64,000 nucleotides of DNA from GCA-2746605 sp963710615 (lineage in GTDB: Bacteria; Bacteroidota; Ignavibacteria; Ignavibacteriales; Melioribacteraceae). Shown here piece after piece: positions 35,757-44,619 of the stretch (positions within the stretch are counted from its first letter, which is position 1; each line of letters begins with the position of its first letter). Both the position numbers and the translations under genes were made by a program. The stretch is from contig CAVQBF010000002.1 of the NCBI GenBank assembly GCA_963710615.1, positions 248,001 to 312,000 of the forward strand, written 5' to 3'. The notes under the pieces were generated by a model. That model worked only from the letters and a program-made list of their open reading frames with translations, was not told the DNA's origin and did no database searches.

Positions 35757-38525
35757 ATGAGTTCAAATCCAAAAGATAAAATAATAATTAAAGGTGCACG
35801 GGAGCATAATCTTAAAAATATTGATCTCGAAATCCCAAAGAATAAATTAGTTGTTTTTACCGGAGTTAGCGGAAGCGGTAAATCTTCTCTTGTATTCGAT
35901 ACAATTTATGCAGAAGGACAGAGACGGTTTGTTGAGAGTCTTTCTTCTTATGCCCGACAGTTTTTAGAGAGAATGAATAAGCCTGATGTTGATTTTATTT
36001 ATGGAATCTCGCCTGCAGTTGCAATTGAACAGAAAAAAAGCTCAAGAAATCCAAGATCAACTGTTGGAACTTCAACCGAACTATATGACTATTTAAGATT
36101 ATTATTTGCAAGAATTGGTATTACTTACTGTTTTGATTGCGGGAATGTTGTAAAAAAAGATTCGGTTAAGACAATATCAAATTGGCTGGAAGAAAAAGAG
36201 GGAGGTGAAAAATTTTATCTTGGTTTTCCAATTCACAAACATGAAGGACGGAATGTAGCTGAAGAAATTACACTTCTTAAAAAGAAAGGTTTTCATAGAG
36301 TTTTTTACAAGAATGACCTAATTGATCTTGACACTTCTGAGAAACTGCCCAAAAGTAAAAATGATCTCTTTGTTATAATTGATAGATTTAAAATTAAAAA
36401 AGGGAAGGTGCGTGAAACGCTTGCTGATTCATTAGAAACTACTTTTAAAGAAGGCGAGGGTAAACTAGTTATAATCAATCCTGAAACAAAAACAATTAAC
36501 CAGTTCAATAATTCATATGAATGCTGCGGAATAAAATATAATGAACCGGAACCTAGGTTCTTTTCTTTTAATAATCCATTCGGCGCTTGTCCTGTTTGTC
36601 AAGGTTTCGGTAAAACTATTGGATATGATATAGAAAGAGTTATTCCAAATGATAATCTATCTATTTTAGAAGGAGCAATTGCACCTTGGCGTACACAAAA
36701 ATATAGTAAATACTTACGTGACTTAATTAGGGTCGCTAAGGAAAACAAAATTCCTATTGATGTACCCTATAAAAACTTGACAGAAGTTCAAAAAACAAAA
36801 ATTATTCGCGGATTTGATAAATACATTGGAATTGATAAGTTTTTTGAAAAGCTCGAACAAAAGACTTACAAAATGCATATTCGAATTTTATTAAGCAGAT
36901 ACAGAGGCTACACAACATGTGCCGCTTGTAAAGGTTCCCGGTTAAGAAGAGAATCGATGCAGGTTAAAATCAATTTCAAATCAATGTTCGATCTTGTAAA
37001 AATTCCAATAGATAAGCTTTACAGTTTCTTTGAAAAATTAAAATTAACTGAATACGAAAATGAAATAGCGAGCAGTATTCTTAAAGAGATTAATAAAAGA
37101 CTAAAATTTTTAAATGATGTAGGACTCGGATATTTAACTCTGGATCGAATGAGCAGTACACTTTCGGGCGGGGAAACTCAAAGGATAAATCTTGCTACCT
37201 CGTTGGGCTCTGCATTGATTGGAACATTGTATGTTTTGGATGAACCAAGTATTGGTCTGCATCCTAGAGATAATGGAAAGCTTATAAATATTCTTAAGTC
37301 ATTAAGAGATATTGGTAACACAGTTCTTGTTGTTGAGCACGATAGTGAAATGATGGAAGAGTCTGATTTTATCTATGATATTGGACCAAAAGCGGGGATA
37401 AATGGTGGTGAAATTGTTGCTTTCGGAACTTACTCTGAAATTGTTAAAAATCCCAAATCAATTACTGGTAAATACCTTTCGGGAGAATTGCAAATTCCAC
37501 TTCCCTTGGAAAAAGTAACAAATTCTGAAAAGTACATAACAATAAAAGGTGCTCGGGAAAATAATCTTAAGAATATTAATGTGGAAATCCCGTTGAGAAA
37601 ATTTGTTGTAATTACCGGAGTAAGCGGATCTGGAAAATCAACATTAGTTCATGATATTTTGTACGGAGGCGTTGCAAAAGTTCTGGGTAAACCCGCTGAT
37701 CATATTGGCAAGTATGATTCGATTGAAGGCACTGTAACACTTGAAGAAATTGAAATAGTTGATCAATCTCCTATTGGCAAATCACCAAGATCAAATCCAA
37801 TAAGTTATGTAAAAGGTTATGAAATTATTAGGGAAATTTTTGCATCAACTCCACAAGCAAGAATAAGAGGATACAAACCAGGATTCTTTTCCTTTAATGT
37901 TGATGGAGGCAGATGCGAAACTTGTCAAGGTGAAGGCTATGTAAAAGTTGAAATGCAATTTTTGGCTGATCTCTATCTAGAGTGTGACGATTGCAAGGGA
38001 ACCCGATTTAAAAAAGAATTAAGGGAAGTAACTTACAAAGGGAAAAATATAGTTGATGTTTTGAATTTTACAGTGACTGAAGCAATTGAATTTTTCCAAG
38101 GGAATACGAGACTCTTAAATTATCTTCAAGTTTTAGAGGATGTCGGGTTAGGGTATATACACCTTGGTCAACCTTCTAATACACTTTCCGGTGGCGAAGC
38201 CCAGAGAATAAAATTAGCTAAACATTTAATTTCACAAAGAAAGAATAAGCACACTTTATTTATATTTGATGAACCAACAACAGGCTTGCATTTTGATGAC
38301 ATCAATAAACTTCTTAAATGTTTTAACGTGTTAGTTGAAAATAAGAATTCCGTTGTAATTATTGAACACAATCTTGATGTAATTAAATGTGCTGATCACA
38401 TAATTGATTTAGGTCCTGATGCCGGGGATAAAGGGGGCGAAATTGTTGCAATCGGCACTCCAAGAGAAATAGCGAATAACGACAAATCTATAACAGGTAA
38501 ATATCTGAAACCCTATTTAGCCTAA
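35757..38525 (+). CDS. uvrA: Excinuclease ABC subunit A
   Basis: 922 residues, usual size. Walker A motifs GVSGSGKSSLVFDTIYAEGQ near residue 36 and GVSGSGKSTLVHDILYGG near 622. Signatures LSGGETQRINLA and LSGGEAQRIKLAKHL. Zinc modules: an N-terminal one with CFDCG and CCGIKYNEPEPRFFSFNNP...CPVCQG...CAAC, and the DNA-binding C-terminal one CETCQGEGY...CDDCKGTRF. It recognises damage in nucleotide excision repair with UvrB. Single-gene unit with no visible ribosome site. I see no SOS-type box I could support in the short upstream gap. Confidence 0.98.
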   Translation: MSSNPKDKIIIKGAREHNLKNIDLEIPKNKLVVFTGVSGSGKSSLVFDTIYAEGQRRFVESLSSYARQFLERMNKPDVDFIYGISPAVAIEQKKSSRNPRSTVGTSTELYDYLRLLFARIGITYCFDCGNVVKKDSVKTISNWLEEKEGGEKFYLGFPIHKHEGRNVAEEITLLKKKGFHRVFYKNDLIDLDTSEKLPKSKNDLFVIIDRFKIKKGKVRETLADSLETTFKEGEGKLVIINPETKTINQFNNSYECCGIKYNEPEPRFFSFNNPFGACPVCQGFGKTIGYDIERVIPNDNLSILEGAIAPWRTQKYSKYLRDLIRVAKENKIPIDVPYKNLTEVQKTKIIRGFDKYIGIDKFFEKLEQKTYKMHIRILLSRYRGYTTCAACKGSRLRRESMQVKINFKSMFDLVKIPIDKLYSFFEKLKLTEYENEIASSILKEINKRLKFLNDVGLGYLTLDRMSSTLSGGETQRINLATSLGSALIGTLYVLDEPSIGLHPRDNGKLINILKSLRDIGNTVLVVEHDSEMMEESDFIYDIGPKAGINGGEIVAFGTYSEIVKNPKSITGKYLSGELQIPLPLEKVTNSEKYITIKGARENNLKNINVEIPLRKFVVITGVSGSGKSTLVHDILYGGVAKVLGKPADHIGKYDSIEGTVTLEEIEIVDQSPIGKSPRSNPISYVKGYEIIREIFASTPQARIRGYKPGFFSFNVDGGRCETCQGEGYVKVEMQFLADLYLECDDCKGTRFKKELREVTYKGKNIVDVLNFTVTEAIEFFQGNTRLLNYLQVLEDVGLGYIHLGQPSNTLSGGEAQRIKLAKHLISQRKNKHTLFIFDEPTTGLHFDDINKLLKCFNVLVENKNSVVIIEHNLDVIKCADHIIDLGPDAGDKGGEIVAIGTPREIANNDKSITGKYLKPYLA

Positions 38526-38703
38526 AAATATTTTTATCTGCTTTTCAGAAACAATCAGCTTCAATTTCTATTAACTAACTTAATTTTTTGAATTAATTAC
38601 TCGATGATAATGATGATTAAAAAGATAAGTTTATCCGGATATTATATCTTATTATTTTAAGGTAATTTATGTTGGAAATCCCTAAATAAATATAGAGAAT
38701 AAA

Positions 38704-40284
38704 ATGAAAACTGAACCAACAAATCAAAAAGTAAAAGTGAATTTTACCTACATGTTATTTTTAACAATAATTTTAATGTTTTTTAGCTGTGATGACGGTG
38801 GTGATACAAATGGTCCCGAAATCAAAACAGAAGCTAGAACTGAGATTGAAGTTATTACTGAATTTGCCGCCGTTAAGCAATCTGTAACGTACGATATCTT
38901 AAAAGTTTTCTCCAAAAATTATACTACCAAATTTTTTGATAGAGATGAATTAACCTATGAAGAAATTGATTTAATCTTTGGAAAAATTGCCAGTTTAGAA
39001 GAATACAAAGAACCTGTTGAAGAATGCGCTGACCGATTATTAACCAAAACCAGCTTTGACAAAGTTGGCAACATTCAAAAAGCCACAGGATTAGGAGATG
39101 CTGTAAAAGGATTTTTTAATTGGGTTTCCGGTTCGGGAAAAAGATCAAGAACTAGAATCCTAACAATTGCATCGAATATGAATGAATCTGAAAGAAATCA
39201 TCTTTATAATTCATTAAGACCGGATTGGAAAGCTAAGTCATCTAATGAAGTTGATTTTTGGAAAAAGCTAGACGAAGGTGAATATGATAACCAAGCTCCC
39301 CAAATGTTTAATGATTTTTCTCACGATTCTGATTCTGATTTTTCAGCATTAGCGCAAGATAAAGGTTTGACAATACACAAAATCGTACATAAGGAAGGTG
39401 CTGAAGGAGTTGAAAAGGGAAGTAAATTAATGATTGAAGTTGTAAAAACCGCAACTCCGCTTGGTAAAGGTATGGATATGGTGGAAAAGGCAGATGAGTA
39501 TAAGCAAAAAGTAGAAAACCTTTATAATGATCCTGCAAAAACTATTAAGGAAGAAGTGAAATCGAAATTGGCTGAAAAATTAGGAGGTTTTATTGATATT
39601 GACGGTGCGGTTGATGCCAATATTATTAGTGAAAATTTTGGAGAAGCAATTAAATTTATTTCAGATTATACTATGGGTTCTGATGACCCGGCAGATTGGA
39701 TTAAAAAAGGTATTGATTTAGGATTAGGGAAAATACTCGATTCTGATAACTCTGGTTCTAAAGCGGATATTGTTGTTGCAGAGAAGAAAACTGATGATGG
39801 AAAAGGTCCATCTGTAATAATAAGTGTTGATCCTCAGGATGATGATTTTAACGCAGAAGATGTGATTGATATTATGGTTAGCGCAGGTGAATGGATATTT
39901 TCCTCTTTTGATAAAGAGGGTAATAATGATAAGGTTCAGATAACGATCCAAGAGGGTGTTGGTACAGTAATAGTTATTTCGACTGACCCACAAGGTAACC
40001 ATAATACTGGTGCTTATGCACTTTCGGTTTGGGCATCACCTGCTGATCCTGCTCCTGGTCAGGGTGTAACGATTCATGCGAGAGTAAATCCACAAGATGC
40101 TGGAGTGCAGATACGTTTTAGCATAACTGGCACCGATGGATATGCCGATGAAGAAACAAATGCAACCGATGCAAGCGGATTGACAACATTTTATATTCCG
40201 GGTGCTGAGGAGGATGTTCATGATGCTGTAACAATTACAATTGTTGAAACAGGCTTAACAAGATCAATTAATTATACGTTTTAG
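38704..40284 (+). CDS. Large lipoprotein of unknown function with C-terminal Ig-like domain
   Basis: 526 residues, not recognised. The first 30 residues are a signal with lipobox FFSC at Cys33 followed by DDGG, which would place it in the outer membrane of this phylum. Residues about 45-330 are mostly helical and charged, with a Gly/Ser-Lys loop (NWVSGSGKRSRTRIL) and a coiled segment (MVEKADEYKQKVENLYNDP). Residues 345-420 are an acidic linker with beta strands (VIISVDPQDDDFNAEDV). The last 90 residues, from ALSVWASPADPAPGQGVTI to ITIVETGLTRSINYTF, look like an Ig-like/Big-1 type domain (TDASGLTTFYIPG). It stands alone between uvrA and a repeat, on the strand opposite to the next genes. Confidence 0.85.
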   Translation: MKTEPTNQKVKVNFTYMLFLTIILMFFSCDDGGDTNGPEIKTEARTEIEVITEFAAVKQSVTYDILKVFSKNYTTKFFDRDELTYEEIDLIFGKIASLEEYKEPVEECADRLLTKTSFDKVGNIQKATGLGDAVKGFFNWVSGSGKRSRTRILTIASNMNESERNHLYNSLRPDWKAKSSNEVDFWKKLDEGEYDNQAPQMFNDFSHDSDSDFSALAQDKGLTIHKIVHKEGAEGVEKGSKLMIEVVKTATPLGKGMDMVEKADEYKQKVENLYNDPAKTIKEEVKSKLAEKLGGFIDIDGAVDANIISENFGEAIKFISDYTMGSDDPADWIKKGIDLGLGKILDSDNSGSKADIVVAEKKTDDGKGPSVIISVDPQDDDFNAEDVIDIMVSAGEWIFSSFDKEGNNDKVQITIQEGVGTVIVISTDPQGNHNTGAYALSVWASPADPAPGQGVTIHARVNPQDAGVQIRFSITGTDGYADEETNATDASGLTTFYIPGAEEDVHDAVTITIVETGLTRSINYTF

Positions 40285-40302
40285 AGTTTGAAAATTTATT
40301 AG

Positions 40303-40402
40303 TGAGGCTATCTTAAAGTTAAATGAAAGAAACCAATAAAATTAGTAAAAATATTTTCTTGGATGTTAAATTTTGGGAGTGAGACTTTAATAGATAGCCT
40401 CA
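40303..40402. repeat. 100-bp element with 18-bp terminal inverted repeats (possible MITE or long terminator)
   Basis: Left end TGAGGCTATCTTAAAGTT, right end GACTTTAATAGATAGCCTCA, with about 62 bases between. The ends match in inverse with few differences. GAGGCT-ATCT ends resemble terminal repeats of IS1182/IS5-like elements (GAGGCTGTCTC type). No coding sequence and no clear target-site duplication. It fills nearly all of the space between the convergent lipoprotein and GHL10 genes and may also end transcription from both. Confidence 0.6.
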
Positions 40403-40416
40403 TAAAAATAAAAAGC

Positions 40417-42102
40417 TCAATAGAAATTTATTTCTTCTTTTTCGTTTGTTTCAATGTAAACTATTCTTAAAGTCTTTAGTTCATTTAAATTAGTATTGAT
40501 TGCTAGAATATTTTCTCCCAGCTTAAGTTCTGCAAATTCTTGTTTTCCAATATCTTCTTTAGTAATTGTTTCAATGATTACTTTTTGACTTTTTGTGGAA
40601 TGGACAAGTAGAAGAGAAAAATTAAGATCTTGTTTATATACAATTGGTCGTGTGTTGATTTTGGATGATTGTTTTAAGTAAGCTAAATAAGGCACTGAAA
40701 TATTCAATGCATTTGATAATGATTCATGATTCCATAAACGATTAATTTTACTAATAAAATAATTATACATCAATTTTGAGGGCCTACCAAACTTTAGCTT
40801 AACTTTGCTTTGATCTAACCCAAGAAGTTTAATTGGAGTGAACTCATCAAGTAATACAAAATTTCTAAATAGGTTTGAATTTAAATCTCCACTATCATTC
40901 CAGTTGATTAATACTTCATCATCAGCAGTAATATTATAATCAGCCTTTATACTTTTTTCTTCGGGAGAAGTACTTGTTACTTTCCAAGCCATATTTGAGG
41001 GGAAAACTAAATCATTAAAAAAATCAGAATTAGTTAATGAAATATTTTGGTAACGGAAAAATGCAATTCCTGAAGCACCTATTTCTCTTGAGAAATTGAT
41101 CATTTTCTGAAGTTCTGGTTTTACCTCATTACGGTAAGCTGCCAATCCAAGAACTATATTTTTATTATAAGATTTATCCACCCAGTCTTTAGCTAAAACA
41201 TCAAATTTAGGATTCTTTTCAAAACCCCAATAAATTTGGGGGGTTAAGTAATCGACTAGTTCTTCCTTGAGCCAAGTTTCTGTATCTTGGAAAACAGTAG
41301 AATAACCTTCCCAGCCTTTCGCTCCTTCTAAGTTAGTTCTTATACCAATCGGTGTTGCGCCAATTTTCAGATACGGATTTAAAGGTTTAGCTTTATTCTT
41401 AAACTTCCGTAAAATTGTCGTAAGATTATTTCTCCGCCAATCATCAAGAGTAACATTAAAGCCATATCTATTAAAATATTTTTCATCTTCAAAATCTTTG
41501 TCGGGGTAACGGAAAAAATCTAAATGTATTCCATCCACATCATAATTTGATGCTATCTCATTAAGCAAATCAGCGAGGTAGTCTTGCACTTGATAATAAC
41601 CCGGATTTAACCAGTATGAAAGACTGCCATTTTCATCCATGAATCTAACAGTCCAATCGGGATGTGCATTTCTAACATGTTGGGGATGTTTTAAGAATTT
41701 ATCATCACTGCCAGAAAAACACCTTATCATATTTACCCAAGCGTGAACTTCCAGATTGTATTCACGACCCAAATCAATTGCATATTGAAGGGGGTCATAA
41801 TTCGTTCGTACTCCAACAGTTCCTGTCAGATATGGAGAGAAGGGTTCAATAGCTGAATTATAAAGTACCGAACCATTACTTCTGACTTGAAAATATACGG
41901 TGTTAAAATTTTTATTACTGAGATCTTTAAATATATTCCTTAATGATTCTTTTTGCTCATCTTCGTTCAAAGTATTTGGTGGCCAATCCAACTTATAATT
42001 TGTTGTAAGCCAAACCGCTCGAGTCTCTCTGTATTGCTGGGCATTAAAGTAAGGTGTGACAAAAAATAATAATAATAAAAAATTTAAAGTTGTTATTTTC
42101 AT
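40417..42102 (-). CDS. GHL10-type glycoside hydrolase-like exported protein
   Basis: 561 residues. Signal peptide ends YFNAQ. The catalytic-like barrel starts RETRAVWLTTNYKLDWP, with FNTVYFQVRSNGSVLYNS, HAWVNMIRCFSG, WLNPGYYQVQDYLADLL and VDGIHLDFFRYPD; these are the motifs of the DUF187/GHL10 family (YngK-like). Members are thought to cleave glycans, possibly peptidoglycan or exopolysaccharide. The last 170 residues are a beta-rich accessory domain. The start overlaps the stop of aroB by one base, so it is likely read from the aroK-aroB transcript. Confidence 0.88.
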   Translation of the reverse strand: MKITTLNFLLLLFFVTPYFNAQQYRETRAVWLTTNYKLDWPPNTLNEDEQKESLRNIFKDLSNKNFNTVYFQVRSNGSVLYNSAIEPFSPYLTGTVGVRTNYDPLQYAIDLGREYNLEVHAWVNMIRCFSGSDDKFLKHPQHVRNAHPDWTVRFMDENGSLSYWLNPGYYQVQDYLADLLNEIASNYDVDGIHLDFFRYPDKDFEDEKYFNRYGFNVTLDDWRRNNLTTILRKFKNKAKPLNPYLKIGATPIGIRTNLEGAKGWEGYSTVFQDTETWLKEELVDYLTPQIYWGFEKNPKFDVLAKDWVDKSYNKNIVLGLAAYRNEVKPELQKMINFSREIGASGIAFFRYQNISLTNSDFFNDLVFPSNMAWKVTSTSPEEKSIKADYNITADDEVLINWNDSGDLNSNLFRNFVLLDEFTPIKLLGLDQSKVKLKFGRPSKLMYNYFISKINRLWNHESLSNALNISVPYLAYLKQSSKINTRPIVYKQDLNFSLLLVHSTKSQKVIIETITKEDIGKQEFAELKLGENILAINTNLNELKTLRIVYIETNEKEEINFY

Positions 42103-43193
42103 TATTGAAAATCTGAGATTGATTTCTCGATTGCTTTGCTGACTAAATTTTTAGGTGCGGGAATATCTGTAATTATTTTTCCAACTTCACTTAGAAGAAC
42201 AAATTTAATTTCATTCTGCATATTTTTTTTATCGCGCGCCATTATTCTTAGTAAATTCTGCTTATCTATATTTTTTAGTTTTATTTTTTCGGTAAATCTT
42301 AACTGCAATTTCAAATATTTATCGAAATCTTTCTTATTCAATAAATTCATCATTTTGGAGAGGTAAAGAGCAGAAGTAATTCCAACAATTACAGCTTGAC
42401 CATGTTTTAGTTTATGGTTTTGATCAACCTCGTAAGCATGTGCAAAAGTATGACCAAAATTTAATACTTTTCGAATTCCAGATTCTTTTTCGTCGGCTTC
42501 AACCACACCGCCTTTAAATTTTATTGATTCGATAATTATTCTTTTTATTACATCTTCATCATTTGCTAAAATTTTCTCAATATTCTTTTCAACATAATTG
42601 AAAAAACTATTGTTTGTTAAATAGCAATACTTAGTAATTTCTCCCAAGCCGCACAACATTTCTTCTTGAGGAAGTGTATGGAAAAAATTTGTATCAATTA
42701 ATACAAACTCCGGCTGATAAAAAGAACCAATTACATTTTTAGTCTCATTAAAATTAATTCCAGTTTTTCCTCCTACGGAACTATCAACAGAGGATAATAA
42801 TGTAGTAGGAACCTGAATATATTTAATTCCGCGCATGTAGGTAGAAGCTGCAAATCCGGCAATGTCACCAACAATACCTCCTCCAATGGCAACTATCGCA
42901 GAGTCGCGCCCAAAATTATTTTTAATTAATGCAGTATGTATTTTCTGCAATGTAGAAAATGATTTATTCTTTTCGGTAGATGCAATGACAATTTGTTTTG
43001 CAGATAGATCTGAATTTTTGATAGTTAGGTGAATTAAATCGGAGTAATATTTATTTACATTTTTATCGATTACTAACAGTATTTTCCCGAAAATATTTTT
43101 CTTATCAATTAAGATTGGTAATTGATGAAAAATATTTTTGCCCAAATAAACGATGTACTCATTATGGGGAATTTTTATCTTAATTTTTTTCAA
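42102..43193 (-). CDS. aroB: 3-dehydroquinate synthase
   Basis: 363 residues. NAD-binding and substrate motifs: AIGGGIVGDIAGFAASTYMR, VPTTLLSSVDSSVGGKTGIN, and the metal-binding region VEADEKESGIRKVLNFGHTFAHAYE with its histidines. It converts DAHP to 3-dehydroquinate, the second step of aromatic synthesis. It overlaps aroK by 14 bases, a translationally coupled pair. Confidence 0.96.
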   Translation of the reverse strand: MKKIKIKIPHNEYIVYLGKNIFHQLPILIDKKNIFGKILLVIDKNVNKYYSDLIHLTIKNSDLSAKQIVIASTEKNKSFSTLQKIHTALIKNNFGRDSAIVAIGGGIVGDIAGFAASTYMRGIKYIQVPTTLLSSVDSSVGGKTGINFNETKNVIGSFYQPEFVLIDTNFFHTLPQEEMLCGLGEITKYCYLTNNSFFNYVEKNIEKILANDEDVIKRIIIESIKFKGGVVEADEKESGIRKVLNFGHTFAHAYEVDQNHKLKHGQAVIVGITSALYLSKMMNLLNKKDFDKYLKLQLRFTEKIKLKNIDKQNLLRIMARDKKNMQNEIKFVLLSEVGKIITDIPAPKNLVSKAIEKSISDFQ

Positions 43194-43728
43194 GTATCAT
43201 CCTATTTACTATTTTTGCTAATTTATCCACTGTAAGTCCAATTGGTGAATTATCAACATCAAAAACAAAGTCAGCTTTTCTGTAATATTTTTCGCGTTCA
43301 CTCAACATAGTTTCAATCTTTTTTATAAAATCTTCCTTACTGTTTTCAGCCAATACAAACTCTTTAAATAATGGTCGATCTGTTTTCTTCTTTATTCTTG
43401 TATAGATTATTTCCGGTTCAACTTTTAAGTAAATAAGTTTCCCGTTTTGAGTAATAAATTTTACATTATCATCATTAACAATTGTCCCGCCTCCTAATGA
43501 AATTACTACTTTCTTATCAATGGATAGGTACTTTAACATTTGAGATTCAAGATTACGAAAATACTCTTCGCCATTGGTTTCAAAAATTTCAGTAACTTTT
43601 TTCTTTTCTTTCAATTCTATTTCTTTATCAAGATCATAAAAATTCCAGCCAAGTACGTTGGCAAGTATTTTTCCCAGCGTACTTTTGCCGCTTGTCATAA
43701 AACCTGTCAAATAAATTCGTTCTTGCAT
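43180..43728 (-). CDS. aroK: Shikimate kinase
   Basis: 182 residues. Walker A GFMTSGKSTLGKILA near residues 8-22, the DLDKEIE shikimate site, YFRNLESQML, and the SLGGGTIV motif are present. Phosphorylates shikimate for chorismate synthesis. Directly upstream of aroB on the minus strand, as in many bacteria. Confidence 0.95.
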   Translation of the reverse strand: MQERIYLTGFMTSGKSTLGKILANVLGWNFYDLDKEIELKEKKKVTEIFETNGEEYFRNLESQMLKYLSIDKKVVISLGGGTIVNDDNVKFITQNGKLIYLKVEPEIIYTRIKKKTDRPLFKEFVLAENSKEDFIKKIETMLSEREKYYRKADFVFDVDNSPIGLTVDKLAKIVNRMILEKN

Positions 43729-43793
43729 TTTTCTGCTTAAAATTTAACGCAAATATAGGTAATTGAAAATAAAGATAATATGTTAGACTTAGT

Positions 43794-44504
43794 TTAATTT
43801 AGGAATGAAAAGTGATAGACAGCGCCTATTCTAAAAGTGATTCCATCTACATTAAGTTTGGAAGTAATATTTTCTTGAGTAACTCTATAAGTAGTTCCGT
43901 TATATATTACAGTTTCGTCATTGTACTTATTTGTAACTTTAATATCGGGGTCTCTAAAACGAATTTCGCCGCGAGTTGAAAAATTATCAAAAATCAAATA
44001 ATCCATGCCGACACTAACTTGAATTCCATATCCGATATCACTATCAACATTATCAAACTTTATATTGCCAAATTCCCTTGTTCGGTTACCGTAGTAAATT
44101 CCTAATCCGCCGCCCATATAAAATTTGAAACTTTCAGTTGAAAAGGGAAGAAAATAGAAAATAGATAATTCAACCGGGTAAAGTTCATAACCATCTGTAA
44201 CAATAAATTGGCGTGAGTTTAAGTTTCTACCTTTTTCTGATCCTTGCATATATTCTGCACTTAGTCCAAGAATAATTGCATCATTAACTCTGTACCTTAA
44301 TTCAGCAGAGTAACTATAAATTCCGTCAATCTCAAAATAGACATTCTGATCAAGAACATTTGGGGCATTGGGATTTAGAAAAATTTTTGCAGTAGTATTA
44401 TAACTAAAATTAGTCGAGAGTGAAAGATCATAACCATTGTACTGGGCAATAGCAAAATTGCTGATTATAAGTGAAATGATGGAATATTTAATTAGTCTCT
44501 TCAT
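43794..44504 (-). CDS. Outer-membrane beta-barrel protein (OmpA/OmpX-like size)
   Basis: 236 residues with a signal peptide ending AIAQ. The mature part is a run of alternating strands (AELRYRVNDAIILGLSAEYM, then FKFYMGGGLGIYYGN) ending FRIGAVYHFSF, a typical barrel C-terminus. This matches the porin/OMP_b-brl family of small eight-strand barrels. No specific role can be read. It lies 65 bases upstream of aroK on the same strand but with a gap that may hold a promoter. Confidence 0.8.
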   Translation of the reverse strand: MKRLIKYSIISLIISNFAIAQYNGYDLSLSTNFSYNTTAKIFLNPNAPNVLDQNVYFEIDGIYSYSAELRYRVNDAIILGLSAEYMQGSEKGRNLNSRQFIVTDGYELYPVELSIFYFLPFSTESFKFYMGGGLGIYYGNRTREFGNIKFDNVDSDIGYGIQVSVGMDYLIFDNFSTRGEIRFRDPDIKVTNKYNDETVIYNGTTYRVTQENITSKLNVDGITFRIGAVYHFSFLN

Positions 44505-44580
44505 AATAGGAATTGATAATATGAAAAAAAATAATTAGTGAAAAGAGAAAAATTGAGTGGGAAAGAAATATTTTTAAAAA

Positions 44581-44610
44581 TTTGCCAGGCCTTTTCAAGT
44601 GCCTGGCAAA
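44581..44610 (-). terminator. Strong terminator of the ppiD-like gene
   Basis: A perfect ten-pair stem TTTGCCAGGC / GCCTGGCAAA with a ten-base loop, followed on the minus strand by T-rich sequence. It starts about ten bases after the stop of the ppiD-like gene. Confidence 0.85.
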
Positions 44611-44619
44611 TTTAATATT

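Noticed and set aside
40303..40402. A complete insertion sequence
   Set aside because: Only the terminal repeats are present; the 60 inner bases cannot encode a transposase.
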